NCBI GenBank assembly: GCA_030538235.1
Contig: JAUNUJ010000009.1
Span: 1-64,000, forward strand
DNA length: 64,000 bases
Source: Alcaligenaceae bacterium
Lineage (GTDB): Bacteria; Pseudomonadota; Gammaproteobacteria; Burkholderiales; Burkholderiaceae_B
Direction: 5' to 3'
The translations under genes were made by a program, and so were the position numbers. Shown here in pieces: positions 56,840 through 64,000 of this stretch; positions within the stretch are counted from its first letter, which is position 1; every line of letters begins with the position of its first letter. Under the pieces are notes generated by a model. That model had not been told where the DNA came from. It made no database searches and saw only the letters and a program-made list of their open reading frames with translations.

Positions 56840-58411
56840 TTACATCAGGAATATCGTTGCTAATCCCAGGAAAATAAAGAATCCAAGCGAATCGGTGGCA
56901 AAGGTCAACAGCACTGATGAACCGAGGGCGGGGTCTTTATTGAAGCGATCACGTATCAGTGGAATTAAGACACCCAAGGTAGCCCCTAGAAGCATATTGA
57001 GCACCATGGCAGCCGCCATCACCATCGCGATTTTGACGGAGCCCGAGAAGATCCAGGCAAAGGTGCCGGCGATTAAGCTGCCACCAAGGCCCACACAACT
57101 GGTGACGATAATCTCACGACGTAGTAACGTGCGGGCGTTTTTCTGGTTAACACGACCTACTGCCAGCGCACGAATGACCATGGTCATGGTTTGATTGCCG
57201 GAGTTGCCGCCAATTCCCGCCACAATCGACATCAAGAAAGCTAAAATCACAATCTCGCTAACCGTGCCTTCAAAGCGTGAAGCCACGACCGAGGCGATAG
57301 AGGCGGTGACCAGATTGACTAGCAACCAAGGGGCACGGTTAGGGATGGCACGACGAATCGGTGCAAAAATATCCTCTTCCTGAAGACCGGCCTGTGAAAA
57401 GGCTTGTTCATTTGAGTCTTCACGGATAACGTCAACAATATCAGTAATTGTGACCCGGCCGATGAGGGTTTCTTGCTCATCGATAACCGGGGCTGAAGCT
57501 AAGTCATAGCGTTCAAAGGCCGATGCTGCCTTGGTGTCTTTGGCGTCGGCTTTAAGCGATAGATAATCGGTTTGCATCACGTCGGTCACTGATTTTTCAG
57601 AATCGTTAACCAAAAGCGTACTTAATGACAACACACCTTTAAGTTTGTTGTTTCGATCGACCACAAAAAGTTGGTCTGTGTGATCCGGTAGTTCACCCAA
57701 CATGCGTAGATAACGTAAAACCACCTCAAGTGTCACGTCTTCGCGGACCCGAACAATCTCAAAATCCATGATGGCGCCAACCGTGCCGTCGGGGTATCCA
57801 AGGGCCGATCGTAATTGCTCACGTTCGGCATCGGTCATGGTTTTTTGAAGTTCAACCACGACCTCAGGTGGTAAATCGGGTACTAAATCGGCGAGCTCAT
57901 CGGCATCCAAGTCTTCGGTTGCAGCGATTAGATCGTCCTGATCCATCTCCGCGATAAGCTCTTCACGAACCCAGTCGTCAACTTCAAGAAGAATATCACC
58001 GTCATGATCGGCGTGTGCTGCATTCCAGACCTTGATACGCGCTTCAGAGGGTAAGGATTCAAGAATAAAGGCAATATCAGCCGGATGTAGGTGGTTAACT
58101 AAATCCCCTAATTCCGCCTCGTGCTTGCGTTGAAGTACCGTTTGTACCAACTCAGCGCGTTCGGATGCGCCTTCTTGTTGTGACAGGACGTTTTCAACCA
58201 GCTCATGTTTTTTTAAAAGCTCTTGAATTTTTTCGATCACCGTGGCTTGGTGTTCACTATCGAGCCGTTTAGGGATCGTGATGATTTCTGCTTCGATCTC
58301 ATCTGTCTTGTTGAGAGGAGCATGTTTACTTGGGCTACCGATTTGCTCCGGCAGCATGCTGCGCTCTTGCTCTAAGGCTTTTTTATCTTCGTTTGAATTA
58401 TTGTTAGTCAT
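56840..58411 (-). CDS. mgtE: Magnesium transporter MgtE
   Basis: MgtE is a Mg2+-gated Mg2+ channel. The 523-residue protein has a cytoplasmic N domain (about residues 75-200) of acidic helices (LHPADIAFILESLP), a CBS pair (about 205-330, with DVMQTDYLSL and RVTITDIVDVI) that senses Mg2+, a plug helix, and five membrane helices with GGNSGNQTMTMVIRALA near the pore. The N-terminal 60 residues are an unusually long polar tail. Mg2+ specificity follows from the family; Co2+ transport is also known for MgtE. Confidence 0.93.
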   Translation of the reverse strand: MTNNNSNEDKKALEQERSMLPEQIGSPSKHAPLNKTDEIEAEIITIPKRLDSEHQATVIEKIQELLKKHELVENVLSQQEGASERAELVQTVLQRKHEAELGDLVNHLHPADIAFILESLPSEARIKVWNAAHADHDGDILLEVDDWVREELIAEMDQDDLIAATEDLDADELADLVPDLPPEVVVELQKTMTDAEREQLRSALGYPDGTVGAIMDFEIVRVREDVTLEVVLRYLRMLGELPDHTDQLFVVDRNNKLKGVLSLSTLLVNDSEKSVTDVMQTDYLSLKADAKDTKAASAFERYDLASAPVIDEQETLIGRVTITDIVDVIREDSNEQAFSQAGLQEEDIFAPIRRAIPNRAPWLLVNLVTASIASVVASRFEGTVSEIVILAFLMSIVAGIGGNSGNQTMTMVIRALAVGRVNQKNARTLLRREIIVTSCVGLGGSLIAGTFAWIFSGSVKIAMVMAAAMVLNMLLGATLGVLIPLIRDRFNKDPALGSSVLLTFATDSLGFFIFLGLATIFLM

Positions 58412-58460
58412 TGATCCAATAACCTTTTTTTAAGTATCTTTAGGGTGCCGGAAAATGGCA

Positions 58461-59312
58461 TTAAAGCTGTTGTCTAATCATCTCCCCAAACGCTTCTGCA
58501 ATGTTTTTAGTAGAGGCGATGATATTGCCACCTCGTGGCCAAGGTTCTTGCTCATAAATATCAGCAACCAGACCGCCGGCTTCACGAACCAGGACAGTGC
58601 CTGCGCAAACATCATAAGGGGCAAGGCCCATTTCCCAATAACCGTCAAAGCGACCGCAAGCAACCCAGGCCAGATCCAAAGCGGCAGAGCCGAGGCGACG
58701 AATGCCGCGGGTATTGTGCATCACCTCTTTAAAGCCTCGCATATAAGCTTCTTCAAATGAGAAATCCCTAAAGGGCACACCGGTGCCTAATAAGGAGTCT
58801 TCCAAACGCTTAGCTTGTGAGGTGTAAATACGCTGACCATTTAAAAAACAACCGTCTTGATGCACGGCGCTGAACATCTCCTGGCGATTGGGATCGTAAA
58901 CGACACCGATAATCGGTGTGTTTACCTCAAGTGGTGCCGTATTGGGGATCAGCACAGTGCCTGCGCGCGCCACTAGACCAATTGAGACGGCATAATGAGG
59001 AATGCCGTGCAGGAAATTAGTGGTGCCGTCTAAGGGGTCAATAAACCAAGCGAATTGTGCCTGATCCAGATCCGGGGAGTTACCGCTTTCCTCTGCCACA
59101 ATCGCAATATCCGGCGTGCGTTCGCGCATAATTTGTAAAATCGCTTGTTCGGCATCTCGGTCTGCCTGTGAGACGAGATCGTTACGTGATTTATGATCAA
59201 TCGATAATTTACTATGATCTTGAGCGTAGATGTTTAGGATTGAAGCAGCTTCTTTGGCAGCGCTAGTGGCTGTTTCCAGAGCGTGGTAAAAATCCACCTT
59301 AATGTCTTGCAT
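58461..59312 (-). CDS. suhB: Inositol monophosphatase family protein SuhB-like
   Basis: This 283-residue phosphatase (start ATG 59312, giving MQDIKVDFYHALETAT) belongs to the IMPase family; SuhB also acts in rRNA transcription antitermination. The metal-binding residues are visible in VAEESG, the motif DPLDGTTNFLHG, and near the C-terminus LAPYDVCAGTVLVREAGG. RLGSAALDLAWVACGRFDGYWE precedes this. Upstream codons to 59384 give 24 residues without family similarity. Confidence 0.92.
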   Translation of the reverse strand: MQDIKVDFYHALETATSAAKEAASILNIYAQDHSKLSIDHKSRNDLVSQADRDAEQAILQIMRERTPDIAIVAEESGNSPDLDQAQFAWFIDPLDGTTNFLHGIPHYAVSIGLVARAGTVLIPNTAPLEVNTPIIGVVYDPNRQEMFSAVHQDGCFLNGQRIYTSQAKRLEDSLLGTGVPFRDFSFEEAYMRGFKEVMHNTRGIRRLGSAALDLAWVACGRFDGYWEMGLAPYDVCAGTVLVREAGGLVADIYEQEPWPRGGNIIASTKNIAEAFGEMIRQQL

Positions 59313-59508
59313 GAATGTATTTCCCCAAAGCGTCAAAAGGGCGTAGACTGGTTTTTGACATAGTGTCTGACAACCATCCGGCAAGATACGATTCGCATCA
59401 TGCAGAATAATCCTTGATTATACTACAGAGGCTTTTTTAAAATTTCATTAAAGAAAGCTAGTTTCAAAGCTTTGAATCAAGTTCATCATAAATCTTAAAA
59501 ATTAATTT

Positions 59509-61368
59509 ATGCTTAAAGAATTTACTTTGTATCCTGCAACAGTCAATATAAAAGATGGTGCTCTATTGATTGTTTCTGAGCCCAAAATATTACGCTTAAC
59601 GACAGCTTGGCTTAAGTTGTGGCAGCAGCGTTTTGAAGAAAAATGGTCGTCGGTGCTAAGTAGTCTGCAAACTAAAGGTCTAATGCAAATTATGCTCGAA
59701 GGCGAGAGTGCTTGGTTGCTGTTACCTCTCGTTTTGTCACAGGCTACACCATTTAATAAGCATGTTTTGTACAGCGATAATGTCTATTTATCAGCAGCAA
59801 ATTGGGAACAGATTGAGTGCTTCTATCAACAAAGCGGTGTTGAGTCTGAGCAAATCAACGCGGTGTTTGCCTGGCTTCGCAACTATTGGCCTTTGGCATT
59901 ACCCGGCGTGCATCGTCTAGATGCTGAGGATGCTAGTTACAGTCTGACTCTGGGCTTGGGTGAGCCGAGTTATTTACAACAACAATGGCTCTGCTCGATT
60001 GACGTATTTGTGCGTGATGAGGCGAAAGAGCAACGGTCATGGCCATGGGTCTTGCGTTATGCTGCGGCTCATTGTCATTTTCTAATGGAAAGTTCAATTT
60101 TTGAACGCGATGATTTTCAAGCGGCAGCTAAAAAAGCAGGTATGCGATTAGAGGGCGCAAGCGGTTCTAGGCCTCATTTAGAGCCATCTGTGCGGGGAGA
60201 GTCTCAGTTAGGTACAAAAAAGCGAACTATGGCGATTGTGGGTGGAGGGATTGCCGGTGCAGGAATTGCCGGGGTTATGCACCAACGCGGTTGGCAGGTG
60301 ACCGTCTTTGACCCGGCTTTTGCCGAGTCGAATGCCGCTAGGCATAAGAATCACATTGCTGCTGCCATGACGCCATTTATTTCAGTGGATGATAATCATA
60401 AATCCCGACTTAGTCGAAATGCCATCTTGCGCGCCTTACACCATTGGCGAGATTTTCCGGATGAGGTTATGGTGTCGCGTAGTGGTAATCTGGAGGTTAA
60501 CAGAGATCATGGTTACGGCAAGGACATCACTTTAGCAGTGGAGACTTTGGCTTTTCCCGAGCAATGGGTACGGCGATTGAGTCCGTCTGAAGTCTCTGAT
60601 TTATTAGGTTTTGAATTGCCTGATGAGGGTATTTTCTGGCCTAAAGCTCGTCTAATTAGTCCGGAAAAACTTTTAGCCCATCTCTATCAGCACTTTCCTG
60701 TGCAGCAACGTGATGCCTTGATAAGTCGCATACAAAAGCGGCAAAGTGACGGTGATTGGGCGTTATATGGTCAAGATGGCGAGTTATTGGGGCAGTTTCA
60801 TCAGGTGGTCTTAGCTAATGCGGCTGACTGTTTAGCGATTCTTGAAAAAAGTGATTTAATGCAGCGAACTAATGTGGCCGGTGAGGTTCGCGCGGCAATG
60901 CCGAAGATTGAAGCTACCATGCATTGGATGGGGGGCGAGGTCATGCATGTGCCGGCGAACAGGCTTAAGCATGTGCCGCAGGTGGCTTTAGGCGGCCAAG
61001 GTTATTTTCTTCCCCCGGTTGCACAAGGTGAGTGCGTCTTAGGTAGTACTTACCGACATGGTGTTCGCGATCCGGGCTTGAGTGTAGAGGGTCAGGCAGT
61101 GATTAAAGAAAAAATCCCGGTGCCACTTGATGAGTTAGATTCATCAACTGAGCTTGAGTCGGGCTGGTCAGGTGGCAGGGCGGTGGTACAAGGGCGTTTG
61201 CCGGTGATTTGTGAGTTGGAGTATGCACGGGGCTGTTGGCTAGCGGTGGCTTATGGTTCCCATGGTTTAACTTGGAGCAGTTTTGCCGGAGATATTATTG
61301 GAACCACGTTGGACGGTGAGCCGGTGCCTCTAGAAAAAGAATTAGTCAAAGCACTGGGATTGCGATAA
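59509..61368 (+). CDS. mnmC: MnmC-like tRNA modification protein with degenerate methyltransferase half
   Basis: MnmC finishes mnm5(s2)U at the tRNA wobble base: its FAD domain removes the carboxymethyl group and its N-terminal domain methylates. The C-terminal oxidase half (about residues 238-619) is intact, with MAIVGGGIAGAGIAG (241-255) and LAVAYGSHGLTWSSFAGDII near the end. The N-terminal half (1-220) still aligns in places (WPLALPGVHRL; FQAAAKKAGMRLE), but the SAM loop GFGTGLNF is replaced by EGESAWLLLP, and the catalytic region DAWFLDGFAP by SIDVFVRDEAK. The methyltransferase activity is therefore probably lost while the oxidase remains. Confidence 0.87.
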   Translation: MLKEFTLYPATVNIKDGALLIVSEPKILRLTTAWLKLWQQRFEEKWSSVLSSLQTKGLMQIMLEGESAWLLLPLVLSQATPFNKHVLYSDNVYLSAANWEQIECFYQQSGVESEQINAVFAWLRNYWPLALPGVHRLDAEDASYSLTLGLGEPSYLQQQWLCSIDVFVRDEAKEQRSWPWVLRYAAAHCHFLMESSIFERDDFQAAAKKAGMRLEGASGSRPHLEPSVRGESQLGTKKRTMAIVGGGIAGAGIAGVMHQRGWQVTVFDPAFAESNAARHKNHIAAAMTPFISVDDNHKSRLSRNAILRALHHWRDFPDEVMVSRSGNLEVNRDHGYGKDITLAVETLAFPEQWVRRLSPSEVSDLLGFELPDEGIFWPKARLISPEKLLAHLYQHFPVQQRDALISRIQKRQSDGDWALYGQDGELLGQFHQVVLANAADCLAILEKSDLMQRTNVAGEVRAAMPKIEATMHWMGGEVMHVPANRLKHVPQVALGGQGYFLPPVAQGECVLGSTYRHGVRDPGLSVEGQAVIKEKIPVPLDELDSSTELESGWSGGRAVVQGRLPVICELEYARGCWLAVAYGSHGLTWSSFAGDIIGTTLDGEPVPLEKELVKALGLR

Positions 61369-61553
61369 GCAAAATAGATGAAAGTTTTTTGACTTGTCAA
61401 AGATAAAAAAAGGGGCGCTATTTTAATCCTATTTCCAACTAAAAATCAATTTCGGTTTAAAAATTTTGAAAAAAAAGCCATAATAGTAGCTTATAAGCGG
61501 ACAATTCACCCTTAAAAAGTCCGAAATTACTGTAATTAATAAAAGAGAATTGT

Positions 61554-63803
61554 GTGATTCAACTTGATAAATTAGCCCTAGAGGCTAAAAAAGGCCATAG
61601 TGTCGAGTTTTCGACGGGATATGAAGACTATGTACTACGTGTAGAAGCACAAGCTCCCGGCGTATTTAGATTTTGTTGTGGTTCCTTAAAAAGCTTATCC
61701 CTCTCCGAATCTAATGACAGAGTTAAAACTAGAAAAGAATTATCTATTATTCCTAACGAACAACCTGCTGAGTTGACCGTTGTAGAGCAAGAGGGTGCAT
61801 GGTTGTTAGCGCAGAGAGATTATGCGTTATTAATTTCTACCAAGCCCTTTTCTTTGAAGTTACTTAAAAGGGATATGGATTTTGTTGAAACACAGCTTGA
61901 GGATGATGAGGAAAGTAGCCCCAAGCAAGACGCTATTGAGGCTTTTGCGGAAGCTGAGGTGGTACTTCAAACATCAACTAACTACGATGAACCTTTTGTG
62001 TTTGATGAGTCGTGGGCGCTCATGTTGGATTTGCCGGAAAATCAATCAGTATATGGCTTGGGTATGAGCGAGCATAATTTTGATCGTCGTTCCGAAGAGT
62101 TCGTCTCTGATCAAGCGGTCTTTAGATTTTCCCCTTTAGCCTGGACTACTCAGGGCTGGGGGCTTTATTTAGACGGCTTTGACCGCTGTATCCATAGTGT
62201 GGCCACAATTGATGATCAGTCTGCCTATCAGATACGCACGGATAACAAAAGTTTTGATTTATATTTATTTACCGGTACGCCACTAGAAATCTTTGATCAA
62301 TACACCGCCCTAAGCGGTCGTGGTGGACAACCGACGCTACAGGCCATGGGTGTTGGTTTGAAGCAGCTTGATAGTCAGGGTGATGAGGAGTTCTTGTTGT
62401 TTGCCAAGCAGTTGCGTGAACATGAAATTTCTCTTAATACCCTTGAGTATGCTTGGCCCGGTTTGTTACAGATTGATAATGACCGTCTCAACATCGATTG
62501 GCGTATTGAGCGTTTAGGTGACAATACGCGGGCCTATTTTGATCATTTACAGGAAAATAACTGGCATGCGATTGTGCCGACGTTTCCGGCGGTTATTGCC
62601 GGTACTCACCTCTTTGAAGAGCTTGGGGACCGCGGTTGGTTGATTATGGATGCTGAGGGTGATGCCTTGGTTTTTAATGGCTCTAGGCACACAGGTGGTC
62701 AGGATTATGGTTTATTAGACTTGACTTACAAAGATGCCTATAATTTCTGGCGCGATCGACATCAACAATTACTTGAACATGGTCAATCCCTAAAAACTGT
62801 GACCTCTATTTTCGAGTTGCCGGATGAGGCTTGTGGTCGTCACAACGAAGAGGGTGCTTTACTCAGAAAGCTTTTGCCAACCCTGATTGAGCAGTCGCTT
62901 TACGAGGGCATCTCATCGTCCACAACTCCACCTGAGGGCGTGGTGGTCCATGACCAGATCAATATCGCCAGTCAGCGACGACCTTATTTAGAAATTGCGC
63001 CTTTTGAGAATTCCTGGCAAGGCTTAAATCAGCTTTATCGTACTTTGATTAGTGCACAAAATAGCAGCGTTCCATTTCTTAAACATATGATTGGTCGCGC
63101 CGGTGATGAGCCGATGTCGCCCGAACTCTATCTACGTTGGTTAGCACTTTCTACATTCAGTGCTAATTTCTCTTTCCATGCAGAAGTCGAGCAGTTGCCT
63201 ATCTACTACGATGAGGATACACAAAACTTGGCCAAACAATGGCTAGGTTTACGCTACCGTTTAATCCCTTATGTGCTTGGGATCATCGAAGAGGGTGTGC
63301 GGGGTGGGCAGCCGGTTCAAAATTCAATGCCTTTGGCATTTCCTAGTGATCCTGTCGCGGCGCAATTTGATCGGCAGTTTTTATTTGGTCCTGCGGTTTT
63401 GGTTGCGCCTATTTTGGATGAAGGCGGTAGCACGCTCGTCTACTTGCCGGCTAATGAGGCTTGGTGGGATCTAAACACCGGCGAACGCTACGAAGGCGGT
63501 CAGACCCTTGAGTACAGTTGTGGTCTAGATACCATACCGGCGTTTGGTCGTGAGGGTCATATGTTGGCTGTGGGTCCGACTATTGCACATCTTGGCGAGA
63601 TGAACTCGGCTCGTCTGTTGGACGAAATCTGGTTGTTTGGCATGCCGACTCATAATCCAGTGGTGATGCGTAACAAAATACGCGTGATGCAAATGCAGGG
63701 TTCCAGCTATATCAAAGGTTTAGAGGGCTTGAAAATTCTACCGACGGACGAGTTGGAGGTAAAGCGCCGTGGCGCTGAGGTTAGAATCTCTCCGCTAAGA
63801 TAG
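61554..63803 (+). CDS. GH31-family protein lacking catalytic acids, probable pseudo-glycosidase
   Basis: This 749-residue cytoplasmic protein (GTG start, no signal peptide) follows the glycoside hydrolase 31 plan. It has an N-terminal beta domain with VYGLGMSEHNFDRR (167-180), a barrel (about 255-560), and a C-terminal part with LRYRLIPYVLGIIEEG and QFLFGPAVLVAPIL. The position of the nucleophile motif (normally like GVDGFWLDMNEP or FKTDFGE) reads GQSLKTVTSIFELPDE (410-425), with no aspartate at the expected place. The acid/base region (normally WSGDN-SSW) reads EIAPFENSW (480-488), and the DIGGF block reads MIGRAG (512-517). Hydrolysis is unlikely; binding or a changed activity is possible. 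Confidence 0.78.
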   Translation: MIQLDKLALEAKKGHSVEFSTGYEDYVLRVEAQAPGVFRFCCGSLKSLSLSESNDRVKTRKELSIIPNEQPAELTVVEQEGAWLLAQRDYALLISTKPFSLKLLKRDMDFVETQLEDDEESSPKQDAIEAFAEAEVVLQTSTNYDEPFVFDESWALMLDLPENQSVYGLGMSEHNFDRRSEEFVSDQAVFRFSPLAWTTQGWGLYLDGFDRCIHSVATIDDQSAYQIRTDNKSFDLYLFTGTPLEIFDQYTALSGRGGQPTLQAMGVGLKQLDSQGDEEFLLFAKQLREHEISLNTLEYAWPGLLQIDNDRLNIDWRIERLGDNTRAYFDHLQENNWHAIVPTFPAVIAGTHLFEELGDRGWLIMDAEGDALVFNGSRHTGGQDYGLLDLTYKDAYNFWRDRHQQLLEHGQSLKTVTSIFELPDEACGRHNEEGALLRKLLPTLIEQSLYEGISSSTTPPEGVVVHDQINIASQRRPYLEIAPFENSWQGLNQLYRTLISAQNSSVPFLKHMIGRAGDEPMSPELYLRWLALSTFSANFSFHAEVEQLPIYYDEDTQNLAKQWLGLRYRLIPYVLGIIEEGVRGGQPVQNSMPLAFPSDPVAAQFDRQFLFGPAVLVAPILDEGGSTLVYLPANEAWWDLNTGERYEGGQTLEYSCGLDTIPAFGREGHMLAVGPTIAHLGEMNSARLLDEIWLFGMPTHNPVVMRNKIRVMQMQGSSYIKGLEGLKILPTDELEVKRRGAEVRISPLR

Positions 63804-63817
63804 GTTGCGGAATTTTT

Positions 63818-64000
63818 ATGACAGCGAGTTATAGACCGCTTATCGGTATTGTTCTTCTAGTTCTCTCGACCTGGGCGTTATCGATGCAGGAAGCAAGTGG
63901 TAAGTGGCTTATGGAGCATAGCTTACCCTTGTTCTTGCTGATTCTATTTCGTTACGCCGTGCACGTGGTCCTGGTTTTAGCGATGACCTGGCCAAAGCAG
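63818..64000 (+). CDS. EamA/DMT-type transporter, 5' part only
   Basis: A frame opens at ATG 63818 and runs off the window after 61 codons. It begins MTASYRPLIGIVLLVLSTWA, then LSMQEASGKWLMEHSLPLF and LLILFRYAVHVVLVLAM. Two hydrophobic helices with the K-W-L and R-Y arrangement between them are typical of the first EamA repeat of drug/metabolite transporters. It starts 14 bases after the GH31-like gene. The C-terminal part is outside the window, so substrate and completeness are unknown. Confidence 0.7.
   Translation, partial: MTASYRPLIGIVLLVLSTWALSMQEASGKWLMEHSLPLFLLILFRYAVHVVLVLAMTWPKQ

Noticed and set aside
1-64000. Mobile elements, prophage, CRISPR arrays, tRNA genes or toxin-antitoxin pairs
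   Set aside because: No transposase, integrase, phage structural gene, spaced direct-repeat array or tRNA cloverleaf was recognised on either strand. Gene content is largely core and continuous.

Overview
The window is a moderately AT-rich proteobacterial chromosome segment with about 50 protein genes, one RNA gene (RNase P RNA) and one clear riboswitch. No tRNA, rRNA, insertion sequence, prophage or CRISPR array was seen. The division cluster order, a fused MurE-MurF ligase, a folB-ttcA pair and the run lpxC / dciA / M23 peptidase / secA point to a betaproteobacterium. A low-GC relative of the Alcaligenaceae is my best guess; this is inference from gene order, not from a database search.

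Layout. (1) 1-9600: housekeeping genes. These are an acyl-CoA thioesterase, NAD(P)HX epimerase, TenA, MTA/SAH nucleosidase, a glutathione transferase, periplasmic Cu/Zn superoxide dismutase, a small DUF1328 membrane protein, a nitronate monooxygenase-like flavoenzyme, a pirin, and a leftward folB-ttcA-queF operon. (2) 9.7-20.3 kb: a vitamin B12 acquisition and use island. A B12-binding riboswitch precedes leftward btuB-btuF, while rightward metH, an MmyB-type regulator, btuC and btuD form a likely operon. (3) 20.3-29.4 kb: mixed metabolism, including a crotonase homologue, an MFS exporter, an OmpA lipoprotein, TANGO2, YdcH, PanD, a SWIB protein, PyrC, an O-methyltransferase and the ABC-F protein Uup. 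(4) 29.4-33.1 kb: a copper-handling locus with a Sco-thioredoxin fusion, a PCu(A)C chaperone and a Tat-exported propeller protein. An almost ideal FNR-type site lies in its long leader region. (5) 33.2-33.6 kb: rnpB. (6) 33.9-56.8 kb: the complete dcw cluster from mraZ to ftsZ, then lpxC, dciA, an M23 peptidase and secA. (7) 56.8-64 kb: mgtE, suhB, an mnmC with a decayed methyltransferase half, a GH31-family protein that has lost its catalytic acids, and the start of an EamA-type transporter cut by the window edge.

How the genes fit together. In the B12 island, BtuB carries cobalamin across the outer membrane, BtuF-BtuC-BtuD carry it into the cytoplasm, and MetH uses it for methionine synthesis. 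In the copper locus, PCu(A)C and Sco proteins are expected to deliver Cu to a respiratory oxidase, and the thioredoxin half of the fusion could keep cysteines reduced. The dcw cluster supplies cytoplasmic peptidoglycan precursor synthesis (MurE-F, MraY, MurD, MurG, MurC, Ddl) and septum formation (FtsL, FtsI, FtsW, FtsQ, FtsA, FtsZ), with direct repeats typical of MraZ operators at its front.

Most of the window is ordinary core genome. The least ordinary items are the apparent pseudo-glycosidase, the half-dead MnmC, the Sco-thioredoxin fusion locus with its FNR-like site and a 32-residue membrane ORF, and the regulator embedded between metH and btuCD. I did not find a convincing wholly new system.
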